Source: JBBSJZ01 sp041751935 | GTDB lineage: Bacteria > Planctomycetota > Planctomycetia > Pirellulales > Pirellulaceae | Length of the DNA stretch: 64,000 nucleotides | Direction of reading: 5' to 3' | Assembly: GCA_041751935.1 (NCBI GenBank) | Contig: JBGSIA010000031.1 | Location: forward strand, 1 to 64,000 | Part shown: positions 16,340 to 26,357 of the stretch, piece after piece | Layout: each line of letters begins with the position of its first letter | How positions within the stretch are numbered: position 1 is the first letter of the stretch | Notes under the pieces: generated by a model | The model's database searches: none | The model's input: the letters and a program-made list of their open reading frames with translations, nothing else | Told to the model about the DNA's origin: nothing | Position numbers and translations under genes: made by a program

Positions 16340-17920
16340 ATGCCAAAACAGAACAACGAAAATCCTGAATTGGATCGACTCAACCGACGCAGGTTCATGG
16401 TCTTTGCGTCGGGGATTTCGGCGTACGCGTTGTCGTTTACCGGAGCCAGAGCAAGCGAGCCAACTCGATTTCAAGGCACCCCTTTCTCGCTCGGCGTCGC
16501 ATCAGGAGACCCCGACCATCAAAGCGTCGTGCTCTGGACTCGGCTCGCGACGGCACCGCTGGAGCCCGGCGGTGGAATGCCAGCTCGCTTCATTGATGTT
16601 CAATGGGAAGTCGCCGAGGATGAGCAGTTCTCACGAGTCATCGTCAGCGGCACCTACACGGCAACTCCGCAACTGGGCCATTCGGTTCACGTCGAAGTCG
16701 AGGGACTGCGACCGGATCGTTGGTACTTTTATCGCTTCCGCGCCGGCGATGTTGCAAGCCCGGTGGGACGCACGCGAACGATGCCATCGCCGGATGCTCT
16801 GCCCGACAAAGTTCGGTTCGCAGTAACCTCGTGCCAGAATTTTGAACAAGGGTTATTCACCGCATACGAACAAATGGCACAAGATCATGTTGATTTAGTG
16901 TTTCATCTAGGCGACTACATTTACGAATACGAAGCGGGCCGCAACGGCAAAGTTCGCACGCACATCGGTGCTGAGATCCAGTCGCTGGATGACTACCGCA
17001 TTCGCCACGCACAGTATCGTCTCGATCCTTTGCTCAATCGTATGCATGCAGTCGCGCCGTGGATTGTGACTTGGGACGATCATGAATTCGATAACAATTG
17101 TGCGGGTGAAATTTCTGAAGAAACGAATGTGGACCCGATCGCGTTTCTGGCTCGACGTGCCAACGCTTATCAAGCTTATTATGAGATGATGCCAATTCGT
17201 TCCAGTTGCATGCCGCGGGGTAGCGACATGCGGCTGTATCGCCAAGCGTCGTTTGGTCGGTTGGTCGATTTTCAAGTTTTAGATACGCGTCAGTACCGTT
17301 CGGATCAACCGAACCACGACAAGCGCTCGCCACTGAATAGTGACGCGCTAGATCCGGCTCAATCGATGCTCGGGCGAGAGCAGCGAGGATGGCTGTACAA
17401 GAATCTATTGCGTTCGTCGGCTCAGTGGAATGTTCTGGCCCAGCAAGTGATGATGGGCATGGTGAATCGAGTCGGCGATGTGGAGCATCCCGAGTACTCG
17501 ATGGACCAGTGGCCGGGCTATGCCCACGAACGTATGGAACTGATGCGGTTCATGCGCGATCGCCGGATCAGTAATCCCGTTGTTCTGACAGGCGACATTC
17601 ACTGCAACTGGGCCAATGAGCTGCGAGTGGACGATCGCCAATCAGAGGAACAGCCTGTTGCCACGGAGTTCGTCGCGACTTCTCTCAGCAGCGGCGGAAA
17701 CGGCGTCGACAAGCCGGAGAACATGAGTCAGTTGTTGAGAGCCAATCCATGTATTAAGTTCCATAATCTGCAACGTGGTTACATCTTGTGTGACGTCACG
17801 CAGGAGAACTGGCGAGCCGATTATCGAGTCGTTGATCAAGTAACTGAACCAGGTGGAAAAACAACTTCACGGGCCGCGTTTGTGGTCGAATCCGGAAAAC
17901 CAGTGATCAACGAAGGTTAG
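16340..17920 (+). CDS. phoD: PhoD-type alkaline phosphatase, Tat-exported
   Basis: 526 residues from the ATG at 16340, preceded by AAAGGTG; an in-frame GTG at 16304 would add 12 residues and is less likely. A twin-arginine signal (LNRRRFMVFASGISAYAL) is typical of PhoD. The fibronectin-like N-terminal part (FSLGVASGDPDHQSVVLWTR) and the metallophosphatase core (HLGDYIYEYEAG, WDDHEFDNN, LTGDIHCNW) are present, giving Fe/Ca-dependent phosphomonoester and diester hydrolysis outside the cytoplasm. Length is normal. It overlaps the convergent propeller gene by 4 bp at the stop codons. Confidence 0.9.
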   Translation: MPKQNNENPELDRLNRRRFMVFASGISAYALSFTGARASEPTRFQGTPFSLGVASGDPDHQSVVLWTRLATAPLEPGGGMPARFIDVQWEVAEDEQFSRVIVSGTYTATPQLGHSVHVEVEGLRPDRWYFYRFRAGDVASPVGRTRTMPSPDALPDKVRFAVTSCQNFEQGLFTAYEQMAQDHVDLVFHLGDYIYEYEAGRNGKVRTHIGAEIQSLDDYRIRHAQYRLDPLLNRMHAVAPWIVTWDDHEFDNNCAGEISEETNVDPIAFLARRANAYQAYYEMMPIRSSCMPRGSDMRLYRQASFGRLVDFQVLDTRQYRSDQPNHDKRSPLNSDALDPAQSMLGREQRGWLYKNLLRSSAQWNVLAQQVMMGMVNRVGDVEHPEYSMDQWPGYAHERMELMRFMRDRRISNPVVLTGDIHCNWANELRVDDRQSEEQPVATEFVATSLSSGGNGVDKPENMSQLLRANPCIKFHNLQRGYILCDVTQENWRADYRVVDQVTEPGGKTTSRAAFVVESGKPVINEG

Positions 17921-19461
17921 TTCAATTCATAGCACAACAGCAGATCGTCGTCACGTAAATACAGTCGTCCGCCAGCGATCACGGGGTGTGCCCAAGCGTT
18001 GCGATCGCTGCGATGAGGCTGATCAAAACGGCTGACTTCGCGAAACGCCGCCGGATCAGCCGCCACAAGTGCAACTGGACCATCTTCGCTGCGTACGTAC
18101 AAATGCCCATCTGCGAACGCTACCGATCCTTTGCCGACGCACCGTTGTTGCCATTGAATCTCGCCGCTTTGCCAGTTCACGCACAGCAACAGCGAGTCGT
18201 TGGTTCCATAAAGATGGTCATCCACCAACACCATGCCGCCGTGATGGTTTTGTAGTTTATTGACGAAGTATTCTTCCACGGCTTCGAACTGTGCACCCTG
18301 ATTCTCGATTTTAGCGCGGCCACCACCCGTGCCGTACCCAGAAGCAGCAAAGACTGATCCGTCACGAGCGATTGGCGTCGAGCAATTCGCCGTCCCGTTC
18401 GCGGGTCGATCGTAGTGCCACAACAATTGACCGTCGGTCGCGCGAAAACCGGCGACACCTTGGTTCAGGAACTGGATGTACTGCTTCACGCCGCCGAGCT
18501 CAGCGACGATTGGCGAAGAATACGCGGCCTTTCCATACTCATCACCAAGTGCCGCGGTAGAACCAGCCCAGACGACGGCGCCTGTACGGCGATGCATTGC
18601 AACCAACGTCGCTTGAGATCCGCCGGGGGTCGCGATCACCCAGTCGCCATCGACTAGCGGCGATTCACTGAAGTCCCAATTGCCGCAGCGTCCTTGGAAA
18701 TCGTTGCGGAAGTTCTTCGCCCACTGCAGTTTTCCATTGGCTGCACCAGCAGCCACGATGGAACCGTCGCTGCCGATCGCGAAGACTTGTCCACCATCAA
18801 TCGTCGCTGACCCACGTGGTCCAGGATAGCCACCGCCACCAGCCATGTTTCCCATTGGTAACGCCCAAGCTTGTCGTCCCGATCGTTCATCCAAGGCAAA
18901 CAGGATCTCTTGTTGGCCCTTGGTGCCAAGGACATACACTTTCCCATCAGCGACGGTTGGAGTCGAAAAACCTTTACCCAAGCCATTGATTTGCCAAGCC
19001 AGTTTGGGGCCACCGCTCGGCCACGCTGTCAACAATCCCACCTCGGAGCTGCATCCTGATCGATCTGCACCGCGCCAACTCGGCCATTCTCCCGATACCG
19101 TTGCTGTGCGTGAGCCAACTTCCGTCTTGGGTTTCGCCGCAGTTATCTGAAGAACATACTTGCGATCTGCGGGACTGAGCTGTGAAAGCGGTAATTCCAC
19201 GATACGCTGATCGTCTTGCCGTTGGAGCTTTACCACTGCGCCGTTGCGCTGGACGACGCGCAGCGACACATCCGACTGGCGTCCACTACTTAACGTCCAC
19301 TGTCGATACTCAGACGACAAACCGTCAACGATTTCGCTTTGTAAAGATACAGCATCCTGAGAAAAAGCCGTCTGACACATCGACACTGGGCCAAATGCAA
19401 AGACGAAAAGGATCGCAAGTGTTAAAGAGCAGCGGCGAGAGTCAGCGACAACTGGTTGCAT
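17917..19461 (-). CDS. exported PQQ-type beta-propeller protein with SHD1-like domain
   Basis: 514 residues from the ATG at 19461, which has AAAGGA about 7 bp upstream; the frame extends to 19752 but that part lacks a signal. After a signal peptide there is an SHD1-like segment at about 45-95 (YRQWTLSSGRQSDVSLRVV ... VELPLSQLSPADRKYV), common in planctomycete exported proteins. A BamB/quinoprotein-like propeller follows (WPSWRGADRSG, then repeated blocks such as KVYVLG and GQVFAIGSDGSIVAAGAANG). It may be a periplasmic binding or scaffold protein; true PQQ enzyme activity cannot be shown. It is convergent with phoD. Confidence 0.8.
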   Translation of the reverse strand: MQPVVADSRRCSLTLAILFVFAFGPVSMCQTAFSQDAVSLQSEIVDGLSSEYRQWTLSSGRQSDVSLRVVQRNGAVVKLQRQDDQRIVELPLSQLSPADRKYVLQITAAKPKTEVGSRTATVSGEWPSWRGADRSGCSSEVGLLTAWPSGGPKLAWQINGLGKGFSTPTVADGKVYVLGTKGQQEILFALDERSGRQAWALPMGNMAGGGGYPGPRGSATIDGGQVFAIGSDGSIVAAGAANGKLQWAKNFRNDFQGRCGNWDFSESPLVDGDWVIATPGGSQATLVAMHRRTGAVVWAGSTAALGDEYGKAAYSSPIVAELGGVKQYIQFLNQGVAGFRATDGQLLWHYDRPANGTANCSTPIARDGSVFAASGYGTGGGRAKIENQGAQFEAVEEYFVNKLQNHHGGMVLVDDHLYGTNDSLLLCVNWQSGEIQWQQRCVGKGSVAFADGHLYVRSEDGPVALVAADPAAFREVSRFDQPHRSDRNAWAHPVIAGGRLYLRDDDLLLCYELN

Positions 19462-19478
19462 AACACGTGATCCTTTTT

Positions 19479-19523
19479 CAACAGGTAGACGACACGGCGG
19501 GTCAACAGGTAGACGACACGGCG
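19479..19523. repeat. 21-bp direct repeat upstream of the propeller gene
   Basis: CAACAGGTAGACGACACGGCG occurs at 19479-19499 and again at 19503-19523, a 24-bp period. The pair lies 18-62 bp upstream of the chosen start of the propeller gene. It could be a tandem operator or a leader repeat, or simply a local duplication. Confidence 0.6.
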
Positions 19524-20094
19524 TGGTGAGCACAAACTTCGTATCATAGGCGAACGACTCAGCCAGGGATATCGACGGCAGTTGAAGGATGGTCGGCGCG
19601 GCAATGCGTAGTTTGCGATAAGTGTTCCTGGGACACGCGGACTCGACTAACGAATAGCGACAATTTGCAATTTGGTACCTGCGTTCCCATAGTTCATGGT
19701 CAAAACAATCATCGCGGACACTCGAACCTGGATCGTTGTCACCAGCACCCAAGCTGCAAAGCGAATACGAACGAAACTGCCTCCTGAACTGTTGCGCCCC
19801 CTCGCTTAGATCACGCCCGAAAAATGGTCTGACCCGTTGGAGACGAATCGCTTGTCATTAGTTTTCCGGTCTCGCCGGAGAGAGTAAGCCCCCTTTTCGG
19901 ATACCTAGTTTGCCCGCTTCGGTGAAGAGTGAGCGAAGGAATTATGATGTGAGCGGCGAGCCGATTAGCTCCGATTCGATTCGATCCGCCAATCCGTGCT
20001 GAAACCAAACGATTTTCGGTGAAACGCTCCCAGGCGACGAGCCAGTCTGGTAAGTTTTTAGCTATCGCTCACCCAGTCACTTTCAGAGAATCCG
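19524..20094. other. divergent intergenic region
   Basis: About 570 bp between the propeller gene and the sulfatase cluster. I see no credible gene. It should hold the promoters of both directions. The GATTC-rich stretch near 19972-19987 is the only local pattern. Confidence 0.4.
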
Positions 20095-22917
20095 ATGAAA
20101 CACGCGCTACTTAGATACTGTTTGACGATGTGGTTATTTGTGGTGACCGTCGTCTCCGCACTTGCCGAGCAACCACCGAATATCGTTTTCATCATTTCTG
20201 ACGATCACGCGTGGACCGACTATGGCTTTATGGGGCATCCTCAGGTCGAAACTCCGAGCTTGGATCGGCTGGCAAAACAGAGTGCAGTGTTCTCGCGCGG
20301 ATACGTTCCAACCGCGTTGTGTCGACCAGCACTCGCGACGCTGGTGACGGGAATGTATTCGCACCAGCACCGTATCAGTGGAAATGATCCAGCGATGTTG
20401 CCGTCAATGGCAAACGGGGACGGTCGCCGGCGCGAACCGGAGGCGTACCGAGCTCTGAGAGAGAAGTTAATTTCCCAGATCGACAAGCAGCCGCAGTTAC
20501 CGCGCATGCTGGGTGAACATGGCTACATCAGTCATCAATCGGGAAAGTGGTGGGAAGGCAATCATCAACGCGGTGGATTTACGTACGGCATGTCACGCGG
20601 TTTCCCCGAGCCTGGCGGACGACACGGCGATGACGGATTGAAGATCGGACGCGAAGGTATGAAACCGGTCACTGATTTTATTGATCAATCGGTTGCGGAT
20701 AAGAAACCGTTTTTCGTTTGGTATGCTCCGTTCTTACCACATTCGCCTCACACACCTCCGCAACGACTGTTCGACAAGTACAAAGCAAAGGGAATCGAAT
20801 CCGACCATATTGCTCGATACTACGCGATGGTCCAGTGGTTTGACGAAACATGCGGAGAGCTGATCGATCATGTCGACAAGAAAGGTCTGAGTAAAGATAC
20901 GTTGTTCGTTTACATTGCCGACAACGGCTGGATCCAAGAACCCGATTCCGCTGGCTTCGCTCCCCGATCCAAACAATCAGCGAACGAAGGCGGGACGCGT
21001 CAACCCACGATGTTCTGTTGGCCTGGCGTGATCCAGCCAGGAGATCGTGGCGAACAGTTATGTTCCAGCGTCGATATTGTACCGACGGTTCTTGCTGCTG
21101 CGGGTGTTGAGATTCCCAAGCAGTTGCCAGGCTACAACTTGTTGCCCATTCTGCGGTCTGGTGAAGCGACGCCGCGAAAGGAAGTTTACGGCGAGACCTT
21201 TGCTCACGACGTAGCTGACATCGACAAGCCAGAAGCGTCACTGCTTTACCGCTGGGTCATCGATGGCAGATGGAAATTGTTGTTGACCTATGATGGAAAG
21301 GTCGGACGTTACGGCCAGCATCACCGGCGCGAAGATCTGGGGCCGCAGTTGTACGACTTACTCGCCGACCCGCACGAGAATAAAAATCTCGCTGCCGTGC
21401 ATCCTGAAGTCGTACAGACGTTGGCTGACAAGCTGCAAGCGTGGTGGCCGGTTACTGAGCGAAAAGTTCAGACGACCTTGACTGCTGCAGCCGCTCCGAA
21501 GAGTAAGCCCAACGTTGTGTTCATCGCGATCGATGACCAGAACGATTGGATCGGTCACCTGGGCGGACATCCGCTGGCCAAGACACCGCACTTGGATCGT
21601 TTGGCCCAGCGTGGGACGACGTTCCTGAACGCCCATTGCCAAAGCCCGTTGTGCAATCCGTCGCGTACAAGTTTGATGCTGAGCCTGAGGCCAACGACGA
21701 CTGGTGTGTATGGCTTGGCACCCTGGTTTCGCTTGCTTGATCCGTGGAAGGATCGAGTTGCCATGCCACAACACTTCAAGGCGCATGGTTATCGCACACT
21801 GACGGCTGGAAAAATCTATCACGGTGGCGCGGGCGGTCCGAAGCAGCGGGCGAGTGAGTTTGATGTCTGGGGACCAGGCAGTGGTGTCGGGGTCAAGCCG
21901 GCGGAGAAACTGATTCCACCGACACCAATGGGAAATCATCCGCTAATGGACTGGGGTGTGTTTCCGCATCGTGACGAAGACAAGGGAGACTACCAAGTTG
22001 CGTCGTTCGCTGTGGAGCAAATCAAGTCGGCGCCGCGAGACCAGCCGTTCTTTCTCGCCGCCGGTTTTTTTCTGCCGCACGTACCCTGCTATGCCACCCA
22101 GCTATGGTTTGATTTGTACCCTGACGATGACTCGGTATTGCCTGTCATACAGGACAACGATCGTGACGATACGCCGCGGTTCTCGTGGTACATTCACTGG
22201 AACCTTCCTGAGCCGCGATTAAAGTGGGTTCGTGAAAACGACCAGTGGAGAAATCTCGTTCGCAGTTATCTGGCCTGTACGAGTTTTGTGGACGCTCAAG
22301 TCGGACGCATTCTCACGGCACTCGAAGAAGCTGGATTGGCTGAGAATACGATCGTTGTCGTGTGGGGAGATCACGGTTGGCATTTGGGTGAAAAGTCCGT
22401 CACCGGCAAGAACACGTTGTGGGATGATGGCACTCGCGTGCCGCTGATTTTTGCTGGTCCTGGTACCGGAAACGGCGGTCGTTGTACCCAACCGGCTGAG
22501 TTGCTCGATATCTATCCGACGCTCAGCGAACTGTGTGGACTTACGCCACGTGAAGACTTGGAAGGGATTAGTTTGGTGCCACAGCTCCGCGACGCAAGCA
22601 CTCCACGTGAGCGTCCGGCAATCACTAGCCACAATCAAGGCAACCATGGAATTCGCAGCGAACGTTGGCGTTATATTCGCTACGCGGACGGTAGCGAAGA
22701 GTTATATGACCACACCGCTGATCCGCATGAATGGACGAACCTGGCCAATCGTCCTGAACATGCGTCGGTGATCGCCCAACATCGAAAATGGCTACCCGAT
22801 ATCGACGTGCCTCCGGCTCCCGGCAGCGCCCATCGTGTGTTGACTTACGACAAGTCTACCGACCAGGCGGTGTGGGAAGGCACAACGGTACATCGCAACG
22901 ACCCTATTCCGCAGTAA
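20095..22917 (+). CDS. two-domain sulfatase fusion
   Basis: 940 residues with a signal peptide (cleavage after ALA). Two complete sulfatase domains stand in tandem. The first (about 26-465) starts PPNIVFIISDDHAWTDYG and carries C76 in LCRPALATLVTG, where the arginine of the C-x-P-x-R motif is replaced by Leu. The second (about 492-905) starts NVVFIAIDDQNDWIGHLGGH, resembles iduronate-2-sulfatases and carries a canonical CNPSR (C520). Both should hydrolyse sulfate esters of polysaccharides in the periplasm if the cysteine is converted to formylglycine; conversion in the first domain is uncertain. It is the first of four sulfatase genes on this strand. Confidence 0.9.
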   Translation: MKHALLRYCLTMWLFVVTVVSALAEQPPNIVFIISDDHAWTDYGFMGHPQVETPSLDRLAKQSAVFSRGYVPTALCRPALATLVTGMYSHQHRISGNDPAMLPSMANGDGRRREPEAYRALREKLISQIDKQPQLPRMLGEHGYISHQSGKWWEGNHQRGGFTYGMSRGFPEPGGRHGDDGLKIGREGMKPVTDFIDQSVADKKPFFVWYAPFLPHSPHTPPQRLFDKYKAKGIESDHIARYYAMVQWFDETCGELIDHVDKKGLSKDTLFVYIADNGWIQEPDSAGFAPRSKQSANEGGTRQPTMFCWPGVIQPGDRGEQLCSSVDIVPTVLAAAGVEIPKQLPGYNLLPILRSGEATPRKEVYGETFAHDVADIDKPEASLLYRWVIDGRWKLLLTYDGKVGRYGQHHRREDLGPQLYDLLADPHENKNLAAVHPEVVQTLADKLQAWWPVTERKVQTTLTAAAAPKSKPNVVFIAIDDQNDWIGHLGGHPLAKTPHLDRLAQRGTTFLNAHCQSPLCNPSRTSLMLSLRPTTTGVYGLAPWFRLLDPWKDRVAMPQHFKAHGYRTLTAGKIYHGGAGGPKQRASEFDVWGPGSGVGVKPAEKLIPPTPMGNHPLMDWGVFPHRDEDKGDYQVASFAVEQIKSAPRDQPFFLAAGFFLPHVPCYATQLWFDLYPDDDSVLPVIQDNDRDDTPRFSWYIHWNLPEPRLKWVRENDQWRNLVRSYLACTSFVDAQVGRILTALEEAGLAENTIVVVWGDHGWHLGEKSVTGKNTLWDDGTRVPLIFAGPGTGNGGRCTQPAELLDIYPTLSELCGLTPREDLEGISLVPQLRDASTPRERPAITSHNQGNHGIRSERWRYIRYADGSEELYDHTADPHEWTNLANRPEHASVIAQHRKWLPDIDVPPAPGSAHRVLTYDKSTDQAVWEGTTVHRNDPIPQ

Positions 22918-23043
22918 GTATGCGAGATACTTAACGCTGAATATTGCAGCGAGGTGCCCAGCGAAACAAATCTTGGCAACGACTGCTGGTCAACCGATGC
23001 ATTTCTCTGTTCATTTCTCATCAATTTCAGTGACGTTGATTCC

Positions 23044-24840
23044 ATGAAACCACTACTGTTAACTGCGTTATTTGCATTCTGCTGCACAGTTGCGGCTGCC
23101 GTGCAGCCGAATGTTGTGGTCTTTTTGGCCGATGACGCCGGCTGGGGAGACTACGGACACTCAGGCAATCTCACGGTCAAGACACCGAACATCGACTCCA
23201 TCGCGCAGAGCGGCGTATCGCTGGATCGTTTTTATGTGTGTCCAGTTTGTGCTCCGACGCGAGCTGAGTTTCTCACCGGGCGTTATCATCCGCGTGGTGG
23301 TGTGCGCGGTGTCTCGACGGGCCAGGAACGGCTTGATCTGACCGAGAACACGGTCGCAGACGCGTTTCATGCTGCCGGCTATGCTACGGGCGCGTTTGGA
23401 AAATGGCACAACGGAAGTCAGTGGCCGTATCACCCCATGGCGCGCGGCTTTGACGAGTACTTTGGGCACACCTCGGGACATTGGGGCGAGTATTTTGACG
23501 CACCGCTGGAAGAAAACGGTCGCATGATTCGCACCCAGGGCTATATCGTCGATGTTTGCACCGACCGCGCCCTCAACTTCATTGATCGAAACAAGGACAA
23601 GCCGTTCCTTTGTTATGTTCCGTTCACGACACCACACTCGCCGTGGGCAGCACCGCAGTCAAATTGGGAGCGATTCAGGGACAAGTCGATTTCGCAAACT
23701 GCCACCGAACCATCAAAGGAATACATTGACGAAACGCGTTGTGCGCTGGCGATGCTCGAGAACCAAGACATGAACGTTGGTCGTGTACTCGGGCGACTGA
23801 AACAGTACGGCATCGATGACAACACGATCGTTGTTTACTTCTCCGACAATGGCCCCAACACGATGCGTTGGACAGGCGGTATGAAGGGCAAGAAAGGTAC
23901 CACCGACGAGGGCGGCGTGCGTTCGGTCTGTTACATTCGCTGGCTCGCCAAGCTGCCTGCGGGTCACACCGTCACCCAGATCAGTGGAGCAATCGATTTG
24001 CTGCCGACACTCACTGCGTTGGCTGATGTGCAACGGGTCGGCAGTTTGCCGCTGGATGGACTGGACCTCTCGCCACTGCTCACCAAACAAAAAGTCCAGT
24101 GGCCTGATCGCTCGATCTTCTCCACCTGGTCGATGCGTGCGAGCGTGCGTACGCAAACTCACCGTCTGGATAATGAGGGTCAGCTCTACGACATGATCGT
24201 CGATCCTGGTCAAACCACACCGATCAACCACCAGTCACCCGCGCTAGCGAAGAAACTTTCGAGTGAGCTTCAGGCGTGGCGCAAAGAGATGTTCGGGGAC
24301 GCAAAAACGACATCGCCGAATAAAGCCGGCGGAAAACGCGGTGGCGGAAATGCCGTTGATCCGCGTCCCATCCCTGTCGGATATCGTGAATTTCCAATTA
24401 CGATGTTGCCGGCGCGAGATGGCGAGCCGGGCGGCGGTGTGGAGCGGAGCAGCGGCGCGCCCAACTGTTCCTACTTCGTCAATTGGACAAGCAAAGACGA
24501 TCGTATGCACTGGCTGCTCGATGTACATACCGCGGGCGAGTATTCTGTGACAGTCGACTACACTTGCAAAGAAGGCGACGAGGGCTCCACCGTCGAAATT
24601 GATTTCCAAGATGCACGACTGAGCGGCAAAGTCACTCCGGCTTGGGACCCGCCGCTGTACACAAATCAAGATACGCTGCCACGGCCGCCCGCAGAGAGCC
24701 AAATGAAAGAATTTCGCACGCTTGATTTAGGCGAGATCACGCTGCCTGTTGGCCTAGGGCCGCTGACTCTTCGTGCTACCGATATCCCGGGCTCGTCCGT
24801 TATGGACGTTCGCCGCATCACTCTCACCCTCCTTCCCTGA
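23044..24840 (+). CDS. sulfatase with C-terminal beta domain
   Basis: 598 residues from the ATG at 23044, which starts a signal peptide (MKPLLLTALFAFCCTVAAA); the frame opens earlier at 22954 without one. The sulfatase core has metal-binding DDAGWGDYGHSG and the active CAPTR (C69), with the downstream FGKWHNG and YFSDNGPN motifs. After a Gly/Lys-rich linker near 420-440, a C-terminal region of about 150 residues (YREFPITMLPARDG, TAGEYSVTVDYTC, TLDLGEITLPVG) looks like a beta-sandwich carbohydrate-binding module. It ends 9 bp before the next sulfatase gene, so the cluster is probably co-transcribed. Confidence 0.9.
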   Translation: MKPLLLTALFAFCCTVAAAVQPNVVVFLADDAGWGDYGHSGNLTVKTPNIDSIAQSGVSLDRFYVCPVCAPTRAEFLTGRYHPRGGVRGVSTGQERLDLTENTVADAFHAAGYATGAFGKWHNGSQWPYHPMARGFDEYFGHTSGHWGEYFDAPLEENGRMIRTQGYIVDVCTDRALNFIDRNKDKPFLCYVPFTTPHSPWAAPQSNWERFRDKSISQTATEPSKEYIDETRCALAMLENQDMNVGRVLGRLKQYGIDDNTIVVYFSDNGPNTMRWTGGMKGKKGTTDEGGVRSVCYIRWLAKLPAGHTVTQISGAIDLLPTLTALADVQRVGSLPLDGLDLSPLLTKQKVQWPDRSIFSTWSMRASVRTQTHRLDNEGQLYDMIVDPGQTTPINHQSPALAKKLSSELQAWRKEMFGDAKTTSPNKAGGKRGGGNAVDPRPIPVGYREFPITMLPARDGEPGGGVERSSGAPNCSYFVNWTSKDDRMHWLLDVHTAGEYSVTVDYTCKEGDEGSTVEIDFQDARLSGKVTPAWDPPLYTNQDTLPRPPAESQMKEFRTLDLGEITLPVGLGPLTLRATDIPGSSVMDVRRITLTLLP

Positions 24841-24849
24841 CGTGAACTC

Positions 24850-26352
24850 ATGAAGCCCGTTGTACTCGCGTTAACGTTGCTTAGCCTCTACGTCACCGCA
24901 GCGCCCAGTGACGCTGCGGACCGACCCAACATCGTGTTCATCTTTGCGGATGATCTTGGTTGGCGAGACGTCGGTTTTCAAGGCAGTGAGTTTATCGAGA
25001 CACCAGTTCTTGACCAGCTTGCTAAGCAAAGCATGGTCTTCTCCTCTGGTTATTCCTCAGCAGGCAATTGCGCACCCAGTCGCGCTTGCTTGCTGTCGGG
25101 AAACTACACGCCTCGGCACCAGAACTACGCAGTTGGCAGCACTGATCGCGGTCCGAAGATTTCGCAGCGACTTGTCCCCGTGCCCAATATCAACGGGTTA
25201 CCAAAACAAGTGCTAACGATGGCCGAGGCGTTACAAGATGCTGGGTATGCGACAGGTCATTTTGGCAAATGGCATCTCGCGGGAAAGCAGGGCGGCAAAC
25301 CAACTGAGCAGGGGTTTGATGTGTCGTTCGATTCCTTTGGCGATGGCGAAGTGACCGAGGGCAGCGAAGGAAACAAGTCCGGTCCGCCGTCGGACCCCAA
25401 GGGCGTGTTCACGCTCACCACTAAGGCCATCAAGTTTATTACTGAGAACAAAGACAAGCCCTTTTTTTGTTACCTAGCACATCATGCGATCCATACGCCA
25501 TTGCAAGGTCGTATAGAAACGCAAGCTAAGTTTGCTGCCAAGAAGCCCGATGCACAGCGCAATGAAGTGATGTATGCCGCCTGTACCTACGATCTCGATG
25601 CCAGCATAGGCGTGCTGATTGCCAAGCTCAAGGAATTGGGCCTGGAAGAGAATACGTTGCTCGTATTCACAAGTGACAACGGTGGTACGCCACAGAATTC
25701 TCAAGAACCGTTGCGAGGCAACAAAGGTTCCTACTACGAAGGCGGTATTCGCGAGCCGTTCATTGTGCGTTGGCCGGGTATGACGAAGCCCGGTTCGACT
25801 TGCGACGTGCCGGTGATCAACGTTGACTTGTTTCCTACGTTCCTCGATGCCGCCGGCGCTGCGGTGCCGCAGGGAAAGACGCTCGATGGCGAGAGCCTAG
25901 TTCCGTTGCTCAAAGGAAGTGAATCGCTGCAGCGTCAAGCGATTTTCTGGCACTTTCCTGGCTACCTCGACACAGCGGTCAATCGCGGACGCGAGATCGA
26001 TATCAAAGCCGGTTTCCGCTCGCGGCCCGTGAGCGTGATTCGTAAAGGCGACTGGAAACTTCACCTCTTTCACGAAGAATGGCAGCTTGATGGGGGTCGC
26101 GAGAAGATCGCGTCGAATAATGCGGTTGAGCTATACAATTTGTCCGAGGACATCGGGGAACGGAACAATCTCGCAAATGCAAATCCAAGCAAACGAGACG
26201 AATTGCTAAGCGATCTTCTCGCTTGGTTCAACACCACTGACGCGGTGCTGGCAACTGAGCCGAATCCAAAGTATGACGCTTCCGCGGCGACTGACGTTTC
26301 GCGCACTTCCAAGAACGCGAGGGGCGGAAAAAAGAAACGAGTGAAGAAGTAA
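24850..26352 (+). CDS. sulfatase
   Basis: 500 residues with a signal peptide (cleavage near SDAA). Metal site FADDLGWRDVGFQGS, catalytic CAPSR (C74), FGKWHLAGK and FTSDNGGTPQNS are all present, so it should be a working exported sulfatase once formylglycine is made. The C-terminus ends in a lysine/arginine-rich tail (ARGGKKKRVKK) that may aid binding to anionic polymers or the cell surface. The substrate cannot be told from sequence. The gaps to its neighbours are 9 bp and 5 bp. Confidence 0.9.
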   Translation: MKPVVLALTLLSLYVTAAPSDAADRPNIVFIFADDLGWRDVGFQGSEFIETPVLDQLAKQSMVFSSGYSSAGNCAPSRACLLSGNYTPRHQNYAVGSTDRGPKISQRLVPVPNINGLPKQVLTMAEALQDAGYATGHFGKWHLAGKQGGKPTEQGFDVSFDSFGDGEVTEGSEGNKSGPPSDPKGVFTLTTKAIKFITENKDKPFFCYLAHHAIHTPLQGRIETQAKFAAKKPDAQRNEVMYAACTYDLDASIGVLIAKLKELGLEENTLLVFTSDNGGTPQNSQEPLRGNKGSYYEGGIREPFIVRWPGMTKPGSTCDVPVINVDLFPTFLDAAGAAVPQGKTLDGESLVPLLKGSESLQRQAIFWHFPGYLDTAVNRGREIDIKAGFRSRPVSVIRKGDWKLHLFHEEWQLDGGREKIASNNAVELYNLSEDIGERNNLANANPSKRDELLSDLLAWFNTTDAVLATEPNPKYDASAATDVSRTSKNARGGKKKRVKK

Positions 26353-26357
26353 ACCTC

